Source: an uncultured Actinomycetes bacterium (GTDB lineage Bacteria; Actinomycetota; Thermoleophilia; Solirubrobacterales; 70-9). From it: a DNA stretch of 52,829 nucleotides. Position 1 is the stretch's first letter, and each line of letters starts with the position of its first letter. The stretch lies in contig CALCIA010000214.1 in NCBI GenBank assembly GCA_937907435.1, positions 1 through 52,829 on the forward strand, written 5' to 3'. The notes under the pieces are model-generated. The model had not been told where the DNA came from. It did not search any database and saw only the letters and a program-made list of their open reading frames with translations. Shown here piece after piece: positions 35,917 to 44,070 of the stretch. The position numbers and the translations under genes are program-made.

Positions 35917-36333
35917 ATGGAACACTTGAAAACCGGGGAACTCGCCAAGCGGGCCGGGGTGAACGTCGAGACGCTTCGCTTCTATGAGCGGGAGGGGCTC
36001 ATCCCCGAGCCGCCTCGGCGAGTCTCCGGCTACCGCGAGTATCCGGCCGAGAGCGTTCGGCTCATCCGGTTCATCAAGCGGGCCCAAGAGCTGGGGTTCT
36101 CGCTCCGTGAGGTTAGAGAGCTGCTCGCCCTGCGAGTCGAGCCGGGGACGACCTGTGCCGACGTGCGGCACAAGGCCCAAGAGAAGGTGAGCGATGTCCG
36201 GGAGAAAATCGCGGACCTGCAAGCCATCGAGCGGGCCTTGAACAGCCTCACGGCCTCGTGCTCTGGCGAAGGCCCGCTTACCGATTGCCCCATACTGGAA
36301 TGCCTGAACGGTACAACCAACGAGGAGAAATAG
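35917..36333 (+). CDS. merR: MerR-family regulator with Hg(II)-type cysteines
   Basis: The 138-residue regulator has an N-terminal winged HTH (LKTGELAKRAGVNVETLRFY) and a dimerisation helix. Cysteines are C80, C115 and C124. The intervals of 35 and 9 residues are identical to those of C82, C117 and C126 that bind Hg(II) in Tn501 MerR, which argues for mercury, though Pb or Cd sensing is possible. GGAGG precedes the ATG. The next gene starts 4 nt after its stop. The operator upstream is mer-like. Confidence 0.93.
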   Translation: MEHLKTGELAKRAGVNVETLRFYEREGLIPEPPRRVSGYREYPAESVRLIRFIKRAQELGFSLREVRELLALRVEPGTTCADVRHKAQEKVSDVREKIADLQAIERALNSLTASCSGEGPLTDCPILECLNGTTNEEK

Positions 36334-36337
36334 CGTC

Positions 36338-36610
36338 ATGTCCACCACATCAAAACGGAAGGTCGAAATCTTCACGGCGGGCTGCCCGGCCTGTGACGAG
36401 GCGGTCACGCTCGTCAAAAGCCTCGCCTGCGATGCCTGCGAGGTCGAGGTGCTCGACATGAAGGAGCCGAACGTCTCCGAGCGGGCCAAGGGGTACGGGG
36501 TCCGCTCGATGCCCGCCATCGTCATCGACGGCAACCTTGCAGGCTGCTGCTCGGGCCGTGGACCCGACGCGGATACGCTCCGGGCCGCGGGGCTCGGTCA
36601 GAAGGCGTGA
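36338..36610 (+). CDS. Thioredoxin/glutaredoxin-fold small protein
   Basis: The 90-residue protein has the redox motif CPAC in EIFTAGCPACDEAV, a second pair in ACDAC, a cis-proline (SMPAIVIDG) and a CC near the C terminus. It lacks a signal peptide, so it is cytoplasmic. It lies directly behind merR in the same operon and probably binds or passes on thiol-reactive metal, perhaps in place of the missing MerP/MerT. GAGGAG lies 10 nt before the ATG. Confidence 0.8.
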   Translation: MSTTSKRKVEIFTAGCPACDEAVTLVKSLACDACEVEVLDMKEPNVSERAKGYGVRSMPAIVIDGNLAGCCSGRGPDADTLRAAGLGQKA

Positions 36611-36671
36611 TGTCGCTTCCGGGGAGCGTGCCCCGGAAGCTCTGGAACCCTTGTCGAAGGAGGTTTCCGCG

Positions 36672-37529
36672 ATGAAGAGGCTCATCGTCCCGAGTCTGCT
36701 CGGCCTGGTGGCCCTCGTCGGGCTCGTGGCCGCCTACCCGCTGGCCAAGGCCAACACCAACACCGAGCGGAGCGACTGTCCGGGCAAGGTCGTCTGTCCG
36801 CTCACGGGCGAGGAGGTCTGTAGGGACCGCTGCCCGCTCGCGGCCACGGCCGAGAAGACCGACCCCACGCGGGCCGACTGCCCCGGCCAAATCGAGTGTC
36901 CGCTCACCGGGGAGCTCGTGTGCCGCGACAAGTGCCCGGCGACCGAGGCCGCAAAGCCCGTCGAATCGACGGCCGTTGCCTCGGAGGAAGAGTCCGACCT
37001 ACCGCATAAAGTCCGTCCGGGACGGACGCCCTTCTTCGGACCTGGCTCAATCTCTGGCCGAAATCCCACCTGCTGCCGCCCGCTTGTCCAGGTTTCCAGG
37101 TGTTCCGTGAGGTACCCCGCCCCTGGTCGGAACCGCCTTGGCGACGTTTTGCGTCCGGTCGCTACGGGAAGGCCATTTCCCCGTCAGGGGCCACTGTCAG
37201 ACCTCCGCCGAGGCGGAAGGCCTAGCAATCAGCGGCAACGGCTTTGCTCCCGCTCCTTCTGTTCCTCGGGCAGGGAGCGGCCCTTGGCCCGCTCGTTCTG
37301 GTCGTTTTCGGCCGCCCCTTCCTCCTTGGCCTTCTGCCGTTCGGCCTCGCGATCAACCCAACTCTTCTGCTCCTGCGTGAGCACGTCGCCCTGGTCGCGG
37401 GCGATCTCGCCCGGCGTGGGGAGGGACTGTCCCTTGGCTTGCTCTGGGCCGTACAGGTCGGCCGAGCCGCCCTTGGCGACCTCGCTCGGCGTCGGGGTCG
37501 AGGAGATCAGCACCAGGCCGGGCCTCTGA
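36672..37529 (+). pseudogene. Exported protein with two Cys repeats, 3' end replaced by foreign DNA
   Basis: A strong AAGGAGG precedes the ATG. The first ~110 codons are gene-like: a signal peptide (PSLLGLVALVGLVAAYPLA) and two copies of DCPG-x2-x-CPLTGE-x-VCRDxCP (about residues 35-58 and 69-92). After about 37010 the frame passes through a GTCCGTC-CGG-GACGGAC hairpin, crosses the right 46-bp repeat and runs antisense through the gene at 37229-37846 before stopping at 37529. The tail is unlike protein and surely not native. The original 3' end was lost or shifted when this module joined the plasmid. The exported Cys repeats may still trap metal if a truncated product is made. Confidence 0.7.
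37125..37170 (-). repeat. 46-bp inverted repeat, right copy
   Basis: It is the reverse complement of 35624-35669 with one mismatch. It contains two small dyads (CGCC-TT-GGCG and GACG-TTTTG-CGTC). It lies between the truncated Cys-repeat gene and the 205-residue gene on the other strand. Confidence 0.9.
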
Positions 37530-37846
37530 TCCTGCCCGGCCCCGGCGTGGGCGTCTTTGCCACGGGCGATTTCGGAGGGCGAGGGCAGCTCAGGGTTGCG
37601 GGCCGCCGCGATTTCGCCCTGCGTCGGATTCCAGAGGGTGCCCGGCTCCTCGACCTGGATGGAGCCGGGGAACGCCTTGAGCGCCATCCCCAGCTCATCG
37701 GCCCCTTGCCGCCCGGCGGCGGCGAGCGTACCGTCCCTGGTGATCGCGTTCCAAGCCGAGGACAGGGTGGATTTGGTCGCCGAGAACATGGCGCCGATCA
37801 GGCTGCCCGTCCCGCTGTTCGACTGGCCGGACTCGTGAGCTTCCAC
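37229..37846 (-). CDS. Disordered plasmid protein with repeated P-x3-EIA motifs
   Basis: The 205-residue hydrophilic protein starts at a GTG (37846) with AGGAG 7 nt upstream. It has a short helical N terminus and then four short repeats: PTQGEIAAA, PSPSEIARG, PTPSEVAKG and PTPGEIARD. The C terminus is a charged coiled coil. No family is recognised. It follows the VirD4 gene by 60 bp on the same strand, so it is likely in that operon and may be a coupling-protein partner or transfer accessory factor; this is inference. Confidence 0.7.
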   Translation of the reverse strand: MEAHESGQSNSGTGSLIGAMFSATKSTLSSAWNAITRDGTLAAAGRQGADELGMALKAFPGSIQVEEPGTLWNPTQGEIAAARNPELPSPSEIARGKDAHAGAGQDQRPGLVLISSTPTPSEVAKGGSADLYGPEQAKGQSLPTPGEIARDQGDVLTQEQKSWVDREAERQKAKEEGAAENDQNERAKGRSLPEEQKEREQSRCR

Positions 37847-37906
37847 GGCAGTTCTCCTTGGAAATGGACCTGATGCCCGACGATGAAAGCCGCGTGGTCA
37901 TCGCCG

Positions 37907-39892
37907 TCAATCCTCGAAAAAGTCCTCGATCCCAGGCAATTCCGCTTCGGGAACGACCTCGCGGGGCGAGGAACGCTGCTCGCTCTCCTGCCAGGCCGGA
38001 GGCCGGACAGGGGAGCGATACACCGGGCTGGGAGGGGAGAGCCGACTCGGCCGGGGTCGCGGCATGGGCAGGCTGGCCGCGGCCGAGGCGATGACGCCGC
38101 TTGCGATGAGGCAGGCGACGGCGACCAGGACCGCCGCCGCCCCCAGCCGAGGCTGCGTGCCGGTGCCGCCGCCTCGGAACGCTTCGGCCTCGAAATACTT
38201 GAGCAGCTTGGCCGGGATCACCGGCAGGTTGCGATGGAAGACCAGGGCCATGTCATCCGGGAGCAACATTAACTCCTCCGGCTTGAAGAGCCGCCGGCCG
38301 GTGTCGGCGTAGTTGAAACTGGTGCCGGTCGATTCGCTGCCGCCCTGCTGGCCGTTATTCGGGACGGGCCGGGAGGAGCCGGTCGAATCCCCCCGCGTGA
38401 TCGTCGAGATCGTCGCGTCACCGATCCGCTTGCTGATCTCGTCGGCCGCGAAAAAGGAATTGATGCCGAAATATTGTTGCGTCTCGATGTTGTCGAGGAT
38501 CGTGGACGCCTTCTCGCCGAAGCAGGCGTGGAGCTGCGTGACCGATTGGAAGAAGAACCAGATGCGGATGCCCATGCCCCGCATGAGCGTCACCGCGTCT
38601 TCGAGCACCTGAATCTTGCCCAGGTGGGCCGCCTCGTCGATCAGGAACAGCACCCGGTTTCGATCGTCGGGGACGCCCCGCGTGATGGTCCGCAGGATCA
38701 TTCCCACCCACAGTCTCATCAGCGGGGCCAGCGTTACCAACTTGTCATGCGGTAGGATCAGGTAAATCGTGGCCCGGCCGGTTCGCAGGCAACGCGGGTC
38801 GAAGCTTGCCGCGTTCGTGTTCCTGGCGACCACGGGCGAATCGAGGAACTGCGTGCAGCGTTGGACCGTCGTGAGCACGCTGCCCAGCTCCTTGTCCGCG
38901 TACCACGAGAGCAGGTTCCCCAGCCGCCTGATGACGCCATCGTGGGATTCGACCTTCTGCATGGTTTCCACCGCCGTCGCGTAGCTCAAGCGGGAGGAAA
39001 CCAACTCCCGGACCAGGTTCAGCGTCCGATTGGCGGGGTGCTCCTCGCAGGCACAGACATAGGCGATGAAGGCCGTCAGCACGATCTCGGCGGAATCGCA
39101 CCAATGGGGGTCCGTCTCGTGGCCGGAACGGACCACGAGCATGTTGGCCAGGTCGCGGCACTGGTCGAGGAAGTCGTCCGCCGTCGGGTCGATGAAGAGC
39201 AGCGGGTTGAACGTGTCGGAGCCCGGCCCGCACAGGCCGAAAGGATCAAGCCGGATGATGCGATGGCCGAATTTCCGGCGTCGATGCTCGCCCGTGGCCG
39301 TAAAAAGCTCGCCCTTGGGGTCGGTGACGATACAGCTCCGGGCGTAGGACAGCAGGTTCGGGATCAGCACGCACACGCTCTTGCCCCGACCGGCCGGGGC
39401 GAAAGTGGCCAGATGCACAAATTCCCGGAGGCGGATCATCCGGTGCGACGCCCACCGCCAGCGGCGGAAGCGGGCGAAGACGAGGCGGCAGGCCGATTCC
39501 GAGTCGGTTGTGGCCGAGAACAGCCCGCCCACGGCCTGCCAGAGCGAAGGCCCGCCCACGAGCCTGGCACACCCCAGGATCAGGCCGTCATCCCCGAGCA
39601 GGCGGCTACGGGACAGGTCGGCGAAGCCCGCCACCCGCGCCGTCCCGTGCGTCCACCCCGCCTGGCGGTTCACGGCTCGCCGCAGGAGGAGGCCGATCGC
39701 GATGAATCCGACGAGGTAGGGCACCCGCGAAACGGCCTCGAAGATGCTGTAAACGACGCCGAGGCATGCGGCCATCAGGCAGACCCGGAGGGCATGGGCC
39801 AGCGTCCGGCGGCGGGAGAACTTCCGCCGCCTGATAGGTGGCCCCGCCCGGTGCCGGACGCGCACCGGGCGGGGATAGATGTCCTTAGCCAT
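37907..39892 (-). CDS. virD4: VirD4/TraG-type coupling protein
   Basis: The 661-residue membrane ATPase brings the relaxosome to a type IV secretion channel. It has two N-terminal membrane helices (about 32-72), Walker A APAGRGKS (165-172), Walker B VLFLIDEA (413-420), the TraG/VirD4 block WFFFQSVTQL, and an unusual extra C-terminal membrane helix (AAAVLVAVACLIASGVIASA) before a Pro-rich tail. The start at 39892 overlaps the stop of the DUF1232 gene by 8 bp, showing coupling. No VirB4 or other channel gene is present. Confidence 0.92.
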   Translation of the reverse strand: MAKDIYPRPVRVRHRAGPPIRRRKFSRRRTLAHALRVCLMAACLGVVYSIFEAVSRVPYLVGFIAIGLLLRRAVNRQAGWTHGTARVAGFADLSRSRLLGDDGLILGCARLVGGPSLWQAVGGLFSATTDSESACRLVFARFRRWRWASHRMIRLREFVHLATFAPAGRGKSVCVLIPNLLSYARSCIVTDPKGELFTATGEHRRRKFGHRIIRLDPFGLCGPGSDTFNPLLFIDPTADDFLDQCRDLANMLVVRSGHETDPHWCDSAEIVLTAFIAYVCACEEHPANRTLNLVRELVSSRLSYATAVETMQKVESHDGVIRRLGNLLSWYADKELGSVLTTVQRCTQFLDSPVVARNTNAASFDPRCLRTGRATIYLILPHDKLVTLAPLMRLWVGMILRTITRGVPDDRNRVLFLIDEAAHLGKIQVLEDAVTLMRGMGIRIWFFFQSVTQLHACFGEKASTILDNIETQQYFGINSFFAADEISKRIGDATISTITRGDSTGSSRPVPNNGQQGGSESTGTSFNYADTGRRLFKPEELMLLPDDMALVFHRNLPVIPAKLLKYFEAEAFRGGGTGTQPRLGAAAVLVAVACLIASGVIASAAASLPMPRPRPSRLSPPSPVYRSPVRPPAWQESEQRSSPREVVPEAELPGIEDFFED

Positions 39893-40169
39893 GAGCGTTC
39901 CGTTTCCGGTTTTGGATGGTCGTAACAGCGGTGCCGACGCCCAGCACCACGGCCGCGAGATCGTCCACCAAGCCGAAGGGACCGAGCAGGATTTCCGGCA
40001 GGACATCCACCGGGGAAATCGCGTAAACCCCGCACAGGGCCACGAAGCCCCAGGCCAGGAAGGGCATCAGCATCTCCCGCAGGCGGCATTGCGGCAGGGC
40101 CAGCAGGACCATGAATGTCATGGTGATGAGGCCACCGACGATTACCAGCAGGCGAAGCAGTTCCAGCAT
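39885..40169 (-). CDS. DUF1232 (YkvA-like) membrane protein
   Basis: The 94-residue protein has two or three membrane helices and the DUF1232 core YAISPVDVLPE followed by GPFGLVDDLAAV. Function of the family is unknown. Its stop codon overlaps the start of virD4, so it belongs to the coupling-protein operon and may help place or stabilise it in the membrane. A CGGATAC-like pair lies upstream at 40204-40223. Confidence 0.85.
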   Translation of the reverse strand: MLELLRLLVIVGGLITMTFMVLLALPQCRLREMLMPFLAWGFVALCGVYAISPVDVLPEILLGPFGLVDDLAAVVLGVGTAVTTIQNRKRNAHG

Positions 40170-40203
40170 GGTTCATCTCCGAAAGAGGGGGTGGGCTATT
40201 CGA

Positions 40204-40223
40204 GTATCCGAGTACGCGGATAG
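40204..40223. repeat. GTATCCG / CGGATAG pair before the DUF1232-virD4 operon
   Basis: GTATCCG (40204-40210) and CGGATAG (40217-40223) form an imperfect inverted pair in the gap between parB and the DUF1232 gene. The sequence belongs to the same motif family as the sites around parA and the RHH genes, suggesting the same protein may also control transfer genes. Confidence 0.5.
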
Positions 40224-40232
40224 CCGATGTGG

Positions 40233-41042
40233 TCACGACGCCCGCAGCAGCCGGGCAAGGGCGGAGATGTCCTTGCCATCCTCGTACAGCTTCTTGGCCT
40301 GCTTCCTGATCTGGTCGAGGGCGGCGATCAGCTCGTCCCAGGTGAGCGGGTCGCCGGAGCTAACCGTCACCGAAATGCCGCCGTCGAGTTTGCAGGAGAG
40401 CCGCCCAGCTTTTGGCCGGACATCCTTGCGGCCGATCTTCTGGCGGACCACCTCGGCGACGTGGTCGCGATTCATCTGGCCGGCGGCCACCGAGTAGGCC
40501 AGCTCGCGCTGGCCATGTTCGTCGGGCATGCGGGAGATTTCGTATCCGACCGATTCCGGCACGCGGCCGTCATCGACCATCGCCTGAATCTCATCGGGCA
40601 GCGACAGCAGGGCCTCGGCCTTGGTGATCGCCCCGCCGCTGATGCCCAACTCGCGGGCGAGGGTCTGCGACGTGCAACCCTTGAGGGCCTTAAGCTTGGC
40701 CAGGGACCGGGCCAGCTCCAGGGGTTTGAGCGAATTGCGGACGGTGTTCTCGATGATCTGGTCGGCCAACAGGTCCGTCTCGGACAACTCGCCTTCGACC
40801 GGCAGGCATGGCACGGTGGCCAGCCCCGCCTGCTTGGCCGCCCGCCAGCGGCACTCGCCGCTGATAATGACCCAGCTCGCCCGCTGGTCGTCCCAGCGGA
40901 CACGGATCGGTTGCAGGATGCCTCGGGCGGCGATGCTGGCCGTCATCCGGTTTAGGTCGTCCTTGTCGAACATCTGGCGTGGCTGGGAGGGATCGGGGCA
41001 GACCTCATCCACCGCGATCATCAGCAGCGTGGCTTCGGGCAT
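40233..41042 (-). CDS. parB: ParB/Spo0J-type partition protein
   Basis: The 269-residue protein has a ParB N-terminal nuclease-like domain (PDPSQPRQMF; IIENTVRNSLKPLE; GECRWRAAKQAG) followed by an HTH (TLARELGISGGAITKAEALL). AAGGAG lies 5 nt before the ATG at 41042. It is more than 5 kb away from parA and on a different transcript, so it may serve a separate role, such as transcriptional regulation or a second partition system. Confidence 0.9.
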   Translation of the reverse strand: MPEATLLMIAVDEVCPDPSQPRQMFDKDDLNRMTASIAARGILQPIRVRWDDQRASWVIISGECRWRAAKQAGLATVPCLPVEGELSETDLLADQIIENTVRNSLKPLELARSLAKLKALKGCTSQTLARELGISGGAITKAEALLSLPDEIQAMVDDGRVPESVGYEISRMPDEHGQRELAYSVAAGQMNRDHVAEVVRQKIGRKDVRPKAGRLSCKLDGGISVTVSSGDPLTWDELIAALDQIRKQAKKLYEDGKDISALARLLRAS

Positions 41043-41106
41043 GGCTTCTCCTTCCGCCGGTAAGACCATCCCGCCGCGAAAGCGGCCGAGACGGGGCCGC
41101 CCGGCA

Positions 41107-41322
41107 TCAGTTCTCGAAATGGTGCTTGGTCAGGGCGCGAACGTGGTTTTCTTCCGACCTGGTGAGTTGCCATCGGGCCTTGTCGAAGAGGTCGGAGGCG
41201 TAGTCCTCCGCGATGCGGTCGGCTTTCGCCTTGTCCTTCCCGGAGAGCCTGGCGTACCAGAGCAGCGAACCGGCACCGCCGATGAGGCCGGTCCAGCCCA
41301 GCAGTGGGATCAACGGGAACAT
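41107..41322 (-). CDS. Small membrane-anchored protein
   Basis: The 71-residue protein has one N-terminal hydrophobic helix (LIPLLGWTGLIGGAGSLLWY) and a charged cytoplasmic tail (KDKAKADRIAEDYASDLFDK). No family is recognised. GAAGGA lies shortly before the ATG at 41322. It is upstream of parB on the same strand. Confidence 0.6.
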   Translation of the reverse strand: MFPLIPLLGWTGLIGGAGSLLWYARLSGKDKAKADRIAEDYASDLFDKARWQLTRSEENHVRALTKHHFEN

Positions 41323-41446
41323 GGGCTTGGTCCTTCGGTGAGTGCGTGGAACGGCCAGACCCGCCGCGGGCGGCGGACGACGATGGCGCGATGAGAGCGG
41401 CCCGGCCCCGACTGAACGGAGGCGAATGGGCCGAGGGATCAGCCGG

Positions 41447-41671
41447 TCACGAGAACCGGTGATCGCAGGCCAGGCAGGTCCAAGGCTTCGCGAGGACGTG
41501 GACGGCCTTGCCGATGAGCCATCCCCCGGCGACGGCCACGAGCATGCCCGGATGGCCCTGCATGGCGTGAAGGGCGCCGTGGCCCGCGTGGTGCTTGGCC
41601 CGGTGGGTCATCTCCTGGAACTCCTGATCCTTGTGGACCACTCGCGAGGAGCGGCAATTCGGGCAAATCAT
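41447..41671 (-). CDS. Small zinc-ribbon membrane protein
   Basis: The 74-residue protein has one zinc-ribbon half at each end (CPNCRSS and CLACDHRF), an intervening His-rich segment (HRAKHHAGHGALHAMQGH) and a hydrophobic stretch (GMLVAVAGGWLIGKAVHVLA). It likely binds one zinc ion by four cysteines. GGAG lies 8 nt before the ATG. It may be co-transcribed with the downstream membrane protein and parB. Confidence 0.65.
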   Translation of the reverse strand: MICPNCRSSRVVHKDQEFQEMTHRAKHHAGHGALHAMQGHPGMLVAVAGGWLIGKAVHVLAKPWTCLACDHRFS

Positions 41672-41867
41672 GAGTTATGCTCCGATGTATGGAATTCCCC
41701 GCCGGTCGATCGCCCCCGCCCGCGGCACCGGCGGGCCGCGGGCGGGCGGATTGCTTTTCCTTTCCCCGACATCCAAAATCTACGCGGGGAAAACGGCACG
41801 CTCCCCCCACGCTGGCAGACTTCCGCAGATTTCCGCCGAGGCCCGCGAAGCCCAGGATTAGACCGCG

Positions 41868-42881
41868 ATGGAAGCCATGAACCCACCGCTACCGAAGGGA
41901 CGGACCCTGCCCATCAAGGGCGATGCGGTGAGGACGTTGCGGCTTCAGCGTGATTGGGAGGAGGGCGAGCTCGCGAGCAGGGCGGGATACAGCCGCAAGA
42001 CGATTTACAGCATCGAGAACGATTCTGGAAAACGTGTCTACGCGGCTACTCTGATGGCCATCGCCAAGGCCCTTGGCGTGAGCCACGCCGATTTGCTCGC
42101 CGGTCCCGTGGGCGAGTATTCCCCGCCGGAGGGCCGGCGGATTTCCGGCGTGAGCATCCACTTCACGTTGAACTTTCAGAACGTGGATGCGTCGGACGAG
42201 CTAATCAACCGCATGGAACGGCTCGCCGCCGCGATCGGGGCGACGGCCGAAATCGAGGTGTTTGCCGTAAGGAGCGGGAGCCTGGTCGCCACCGTCGGCA
42301 TGAGCGAGGAGGACGTGTTGCGGTTGGTCCATGCCTTCGGAACTCGGCTGGACGCCGCCCCGCCGCCCGAAGGGCGGGCGGGCGGCGGTGGGCTTCGGAT
42401 CAGCCCGAGGGAGGGTTGGAAGCTGAATGAGCTCGGCGTCCATCACCTCGAATTCGAACCCACGCCGGAGCTGCTTCGCGGCCGAGAAGCCTTCGCTTTG
42501 CTTGGACGGGGGGATTTCTCGGCCCGGACCTACGAGGAGAGCGGCTTGCGGCTCAGGAACCGCAAGGACATCTGGTATGCGTTCAGCCTGGCCCGCATCC
42601 TGACCGCCCTGCGGCTGGCGCCGGACAGCGAGGCGTTGGCGGAACGATACCGACAGGTCACGGAGGTGGCGGCCGGGGAGGGGATCGAGCCGGACGCCGA
42701 AGCCCTGTTCTATGCCCAACTGACTCTGCTGTGCGGCAGGCTTTCCTTGCTCATGTCCATGCCCCGCATCGACCGGGGCGGCAGCTTGAAAATCTTCCAC
42801 CGGGGGGAGGCGACGCAACGATACGGCGACGCGGCCTCATTCGGCCCCCGGCCAGGCACTGACCCGAGCGGGTTGGAGTAG
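41868..42881 (+). CDS. XRE-family HTH regulator with large C-terminal domain
   Basis: The 337-residue protein has a Cro/CI-type HTH at about 18-80 (VRTLRLQRDWEEGELASRAG; SRKTIYSIEND; LMAIAKALGVSHADLL). Its C-terminal 250 residues have no recognised domain but include an alpha-beta segment (MERLAAAIGATAEIEVFAVR) and a helical part. The ATG at 41868 lacks a good ribosome site; the ATG at 41877 is an alternative. It is divergent from the zinc-ribbon gene and probably regulates neighbouring plasmid genes. Confidence 0.8.
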   Translation: MEAMNPPLPKGRTLPIKGDAVRTLRLQRDWEEGELASRAGYSRKTIYSIENDSGKRVYAATLMAIAKALGVSHADLLAGPVGEYSPPEGRRISGVSIHFTLNFQNVDASDELINRMERLAAAIGATAEIEVFAVRSGSLVATVGMSEEDVLRLVHAFGTRLDAAPPPEGRAGGGGLRISPREGWKLNELGVHHLEFEPTPELLRGREAFALLGRGDFSARTYEESGLRLRNRKDIWYAFSLARILTALRLAPDSEALAERYRQVTEVAAGEGIEPDAEALFYAQLTLLCGRLSLLMSMPRIDRGGSLKIFHRGEATQRYGDAASFGPRPGTDPSGLE

Positions 42882-42907
42882 AAGGCTCGCGAGAGGCCCC
42901 CGCCCGG

Positions 42908-43298
42908 TCACTTCACCCTCCATCGGCCCCGACCGCCAAGGTTCCGGCCGACCCAGGCGAGATGGGCGATCAAGAGCGCGTCCATGCCCAGACGGTCGCC
43001 CGCCTGCTTCGGCGTCGCGTCTCGTGGCGTGGCGGCGATCAGAACGTCCCCGAGGAACCAGGCGAGTGGCCCGGATCGCGGGTCCATGACGACCGTCAGT
43101 GGGGCGTTGGTCGGCTTCGAGGTCGACCCGCGGTTTGCCGTCGGCGAGCGCGCCCGCCGCCGTCAGCCCATAAAGTGGTTCGCCGCAAGCGTCGGTCCTC
43201 ACGTCGCGGTTCTCGCCCATGCGGGTCGGCGTCGCCTCCACGTAGGCATCCAGCGTGGGCAGGCCCCAGGGCTTTGGCCGGCCGATCCATGCGGGCAA
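42908..43298 (-). pseudogene. Frameshifted plasmid gene
   Basis: Two adjacent minus-strand frames look like one protein. The upstream frame reads LPAWIGRPKPWGLPTLDAYV to KPRVDLEADQ. The continuation, shifted by one base near 43105-43112, reads NAPLTVVMDPRSGPLAWFLG, then DVLIAATPRDATPKQAGDRL and on to a TGA at 42910-42908. Neither frame alone carries both protein-like halves. No good start codon with ribosome site is seen at the 5' end (TTG at 43298, TAG just upstream). The family is not recognised. A sequencing error could also give this picture. Confidence 0.6.
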
Positions 43299-43413
43299 GC
43301 GGATCGATTCATGCCTGTTCCGCCGCCGTCGCGGGAGCTAGTCCGGATTGCGGGAGCGACGGCGGCGGGGCGTTTACTGAAAATTAAACAATTTGGGTCA
43401 GAATCGACTGGGT

Positions 43414-43731
43414 ATGAAGAACCCACCCCAAGTCCTCCTGGATAACCAGGACGTGGCCGTCCTGACCAAGCTCAATGACTTGGCCGAACGTCGCGGCTTG
43501 AAGCCTTACGATTTCCTCGCGGTCCTCAAGCGAGAGGATGACGGCGTTTACCGGCTCGACTTCGAGTTGCCCGCCGAGGGCAACGCCCTTCGCGTTGAGC
43601 GATTCGACAAGATGCTGAAAGACCTCGGTGGCGAGGCTTACGAAACCGGCGTCCTGAAAGGCGAAATGTCGGCCATCATCGACGCCCTCGACAAGGCCAT
43701 CGCCCTGTCTCCCCGCAACCGCATCCGCTAG
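43414..43731 (+). CDS. Small plasmid protein of unknown function
   Basis: The 105-residue protein starts MKNPPQVLLDNQDVAVLTKL and has helical, acidic content with the segment RRGLKPYDFLAVLKREDDGV. There is no recognised domain. The ATG at 43414 was preferred to the in-frame TTG at 43393, although neither has a strong Shine-Dalgarno. Codon use resembles the neighbouring plasmid genes. Confidence 0.6.
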   Translation: MKNPPQVLLDNQDVAVLTKLNDLAERRGLKPYDFLAVLKREDDGVYRLDFELPAEGNALRVERFDKMLKDLGGEAYETGVLKGEMSAIIDALDKAIALSPRNRIR

Positions 43732-44070
43732 CGGCTCCCCCAAGCCTCATCCCGATCCCATTCCAAAGACGCCCCAACGATCCGCGGCGCGTGCCCGGCA
43801 GGGCACGCCAACTCCCTGGGCAGACCGAAGGGGGAGGTGTCCCCCTGCGCGGAAGAGACCCGTCAAGCCCGCCGGTCGGCACAGCCGAACACCGCGTTCG
43901 CTAGGCGGCGGGCCGCCAACCTCACGCAGCCGTTCGTTGCTGGCCCGGGGGCTGTGACGGCCGCGACCCCCGAACGGAGGGCATCCATTCTGTCTTATGG
44001 CGAGGCGGCAAGCGGAGAGGGCTTGCCGGCCGGGCCATGAGGACCGAAACCACAAATGGAGTAACAAATC
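43732..44070. other. Intergenic region without recognisable genes
   Basis: Frames here on both strands are short or low-complexity. A TCCCTGGGCAG string near 43820 resembles part of the iteron core but lacks its flanks, so it is probably chance. GGAG before the ATG at 44071 belongs to the next gene. Confidence 0.4.

Noticed and set aside
35624..37170. Inverted repeats as ends of a Tn3-family transposon
   Set aside because: The ends do not start with GGGG, no transposase or resolvase lies inside, and no 5-bp target duplication flanks them.
43820..43830. Iteron-like string outside the origin
   Set aside because: Only part of the core matches and the flanks differ; a single copy is likely chance.
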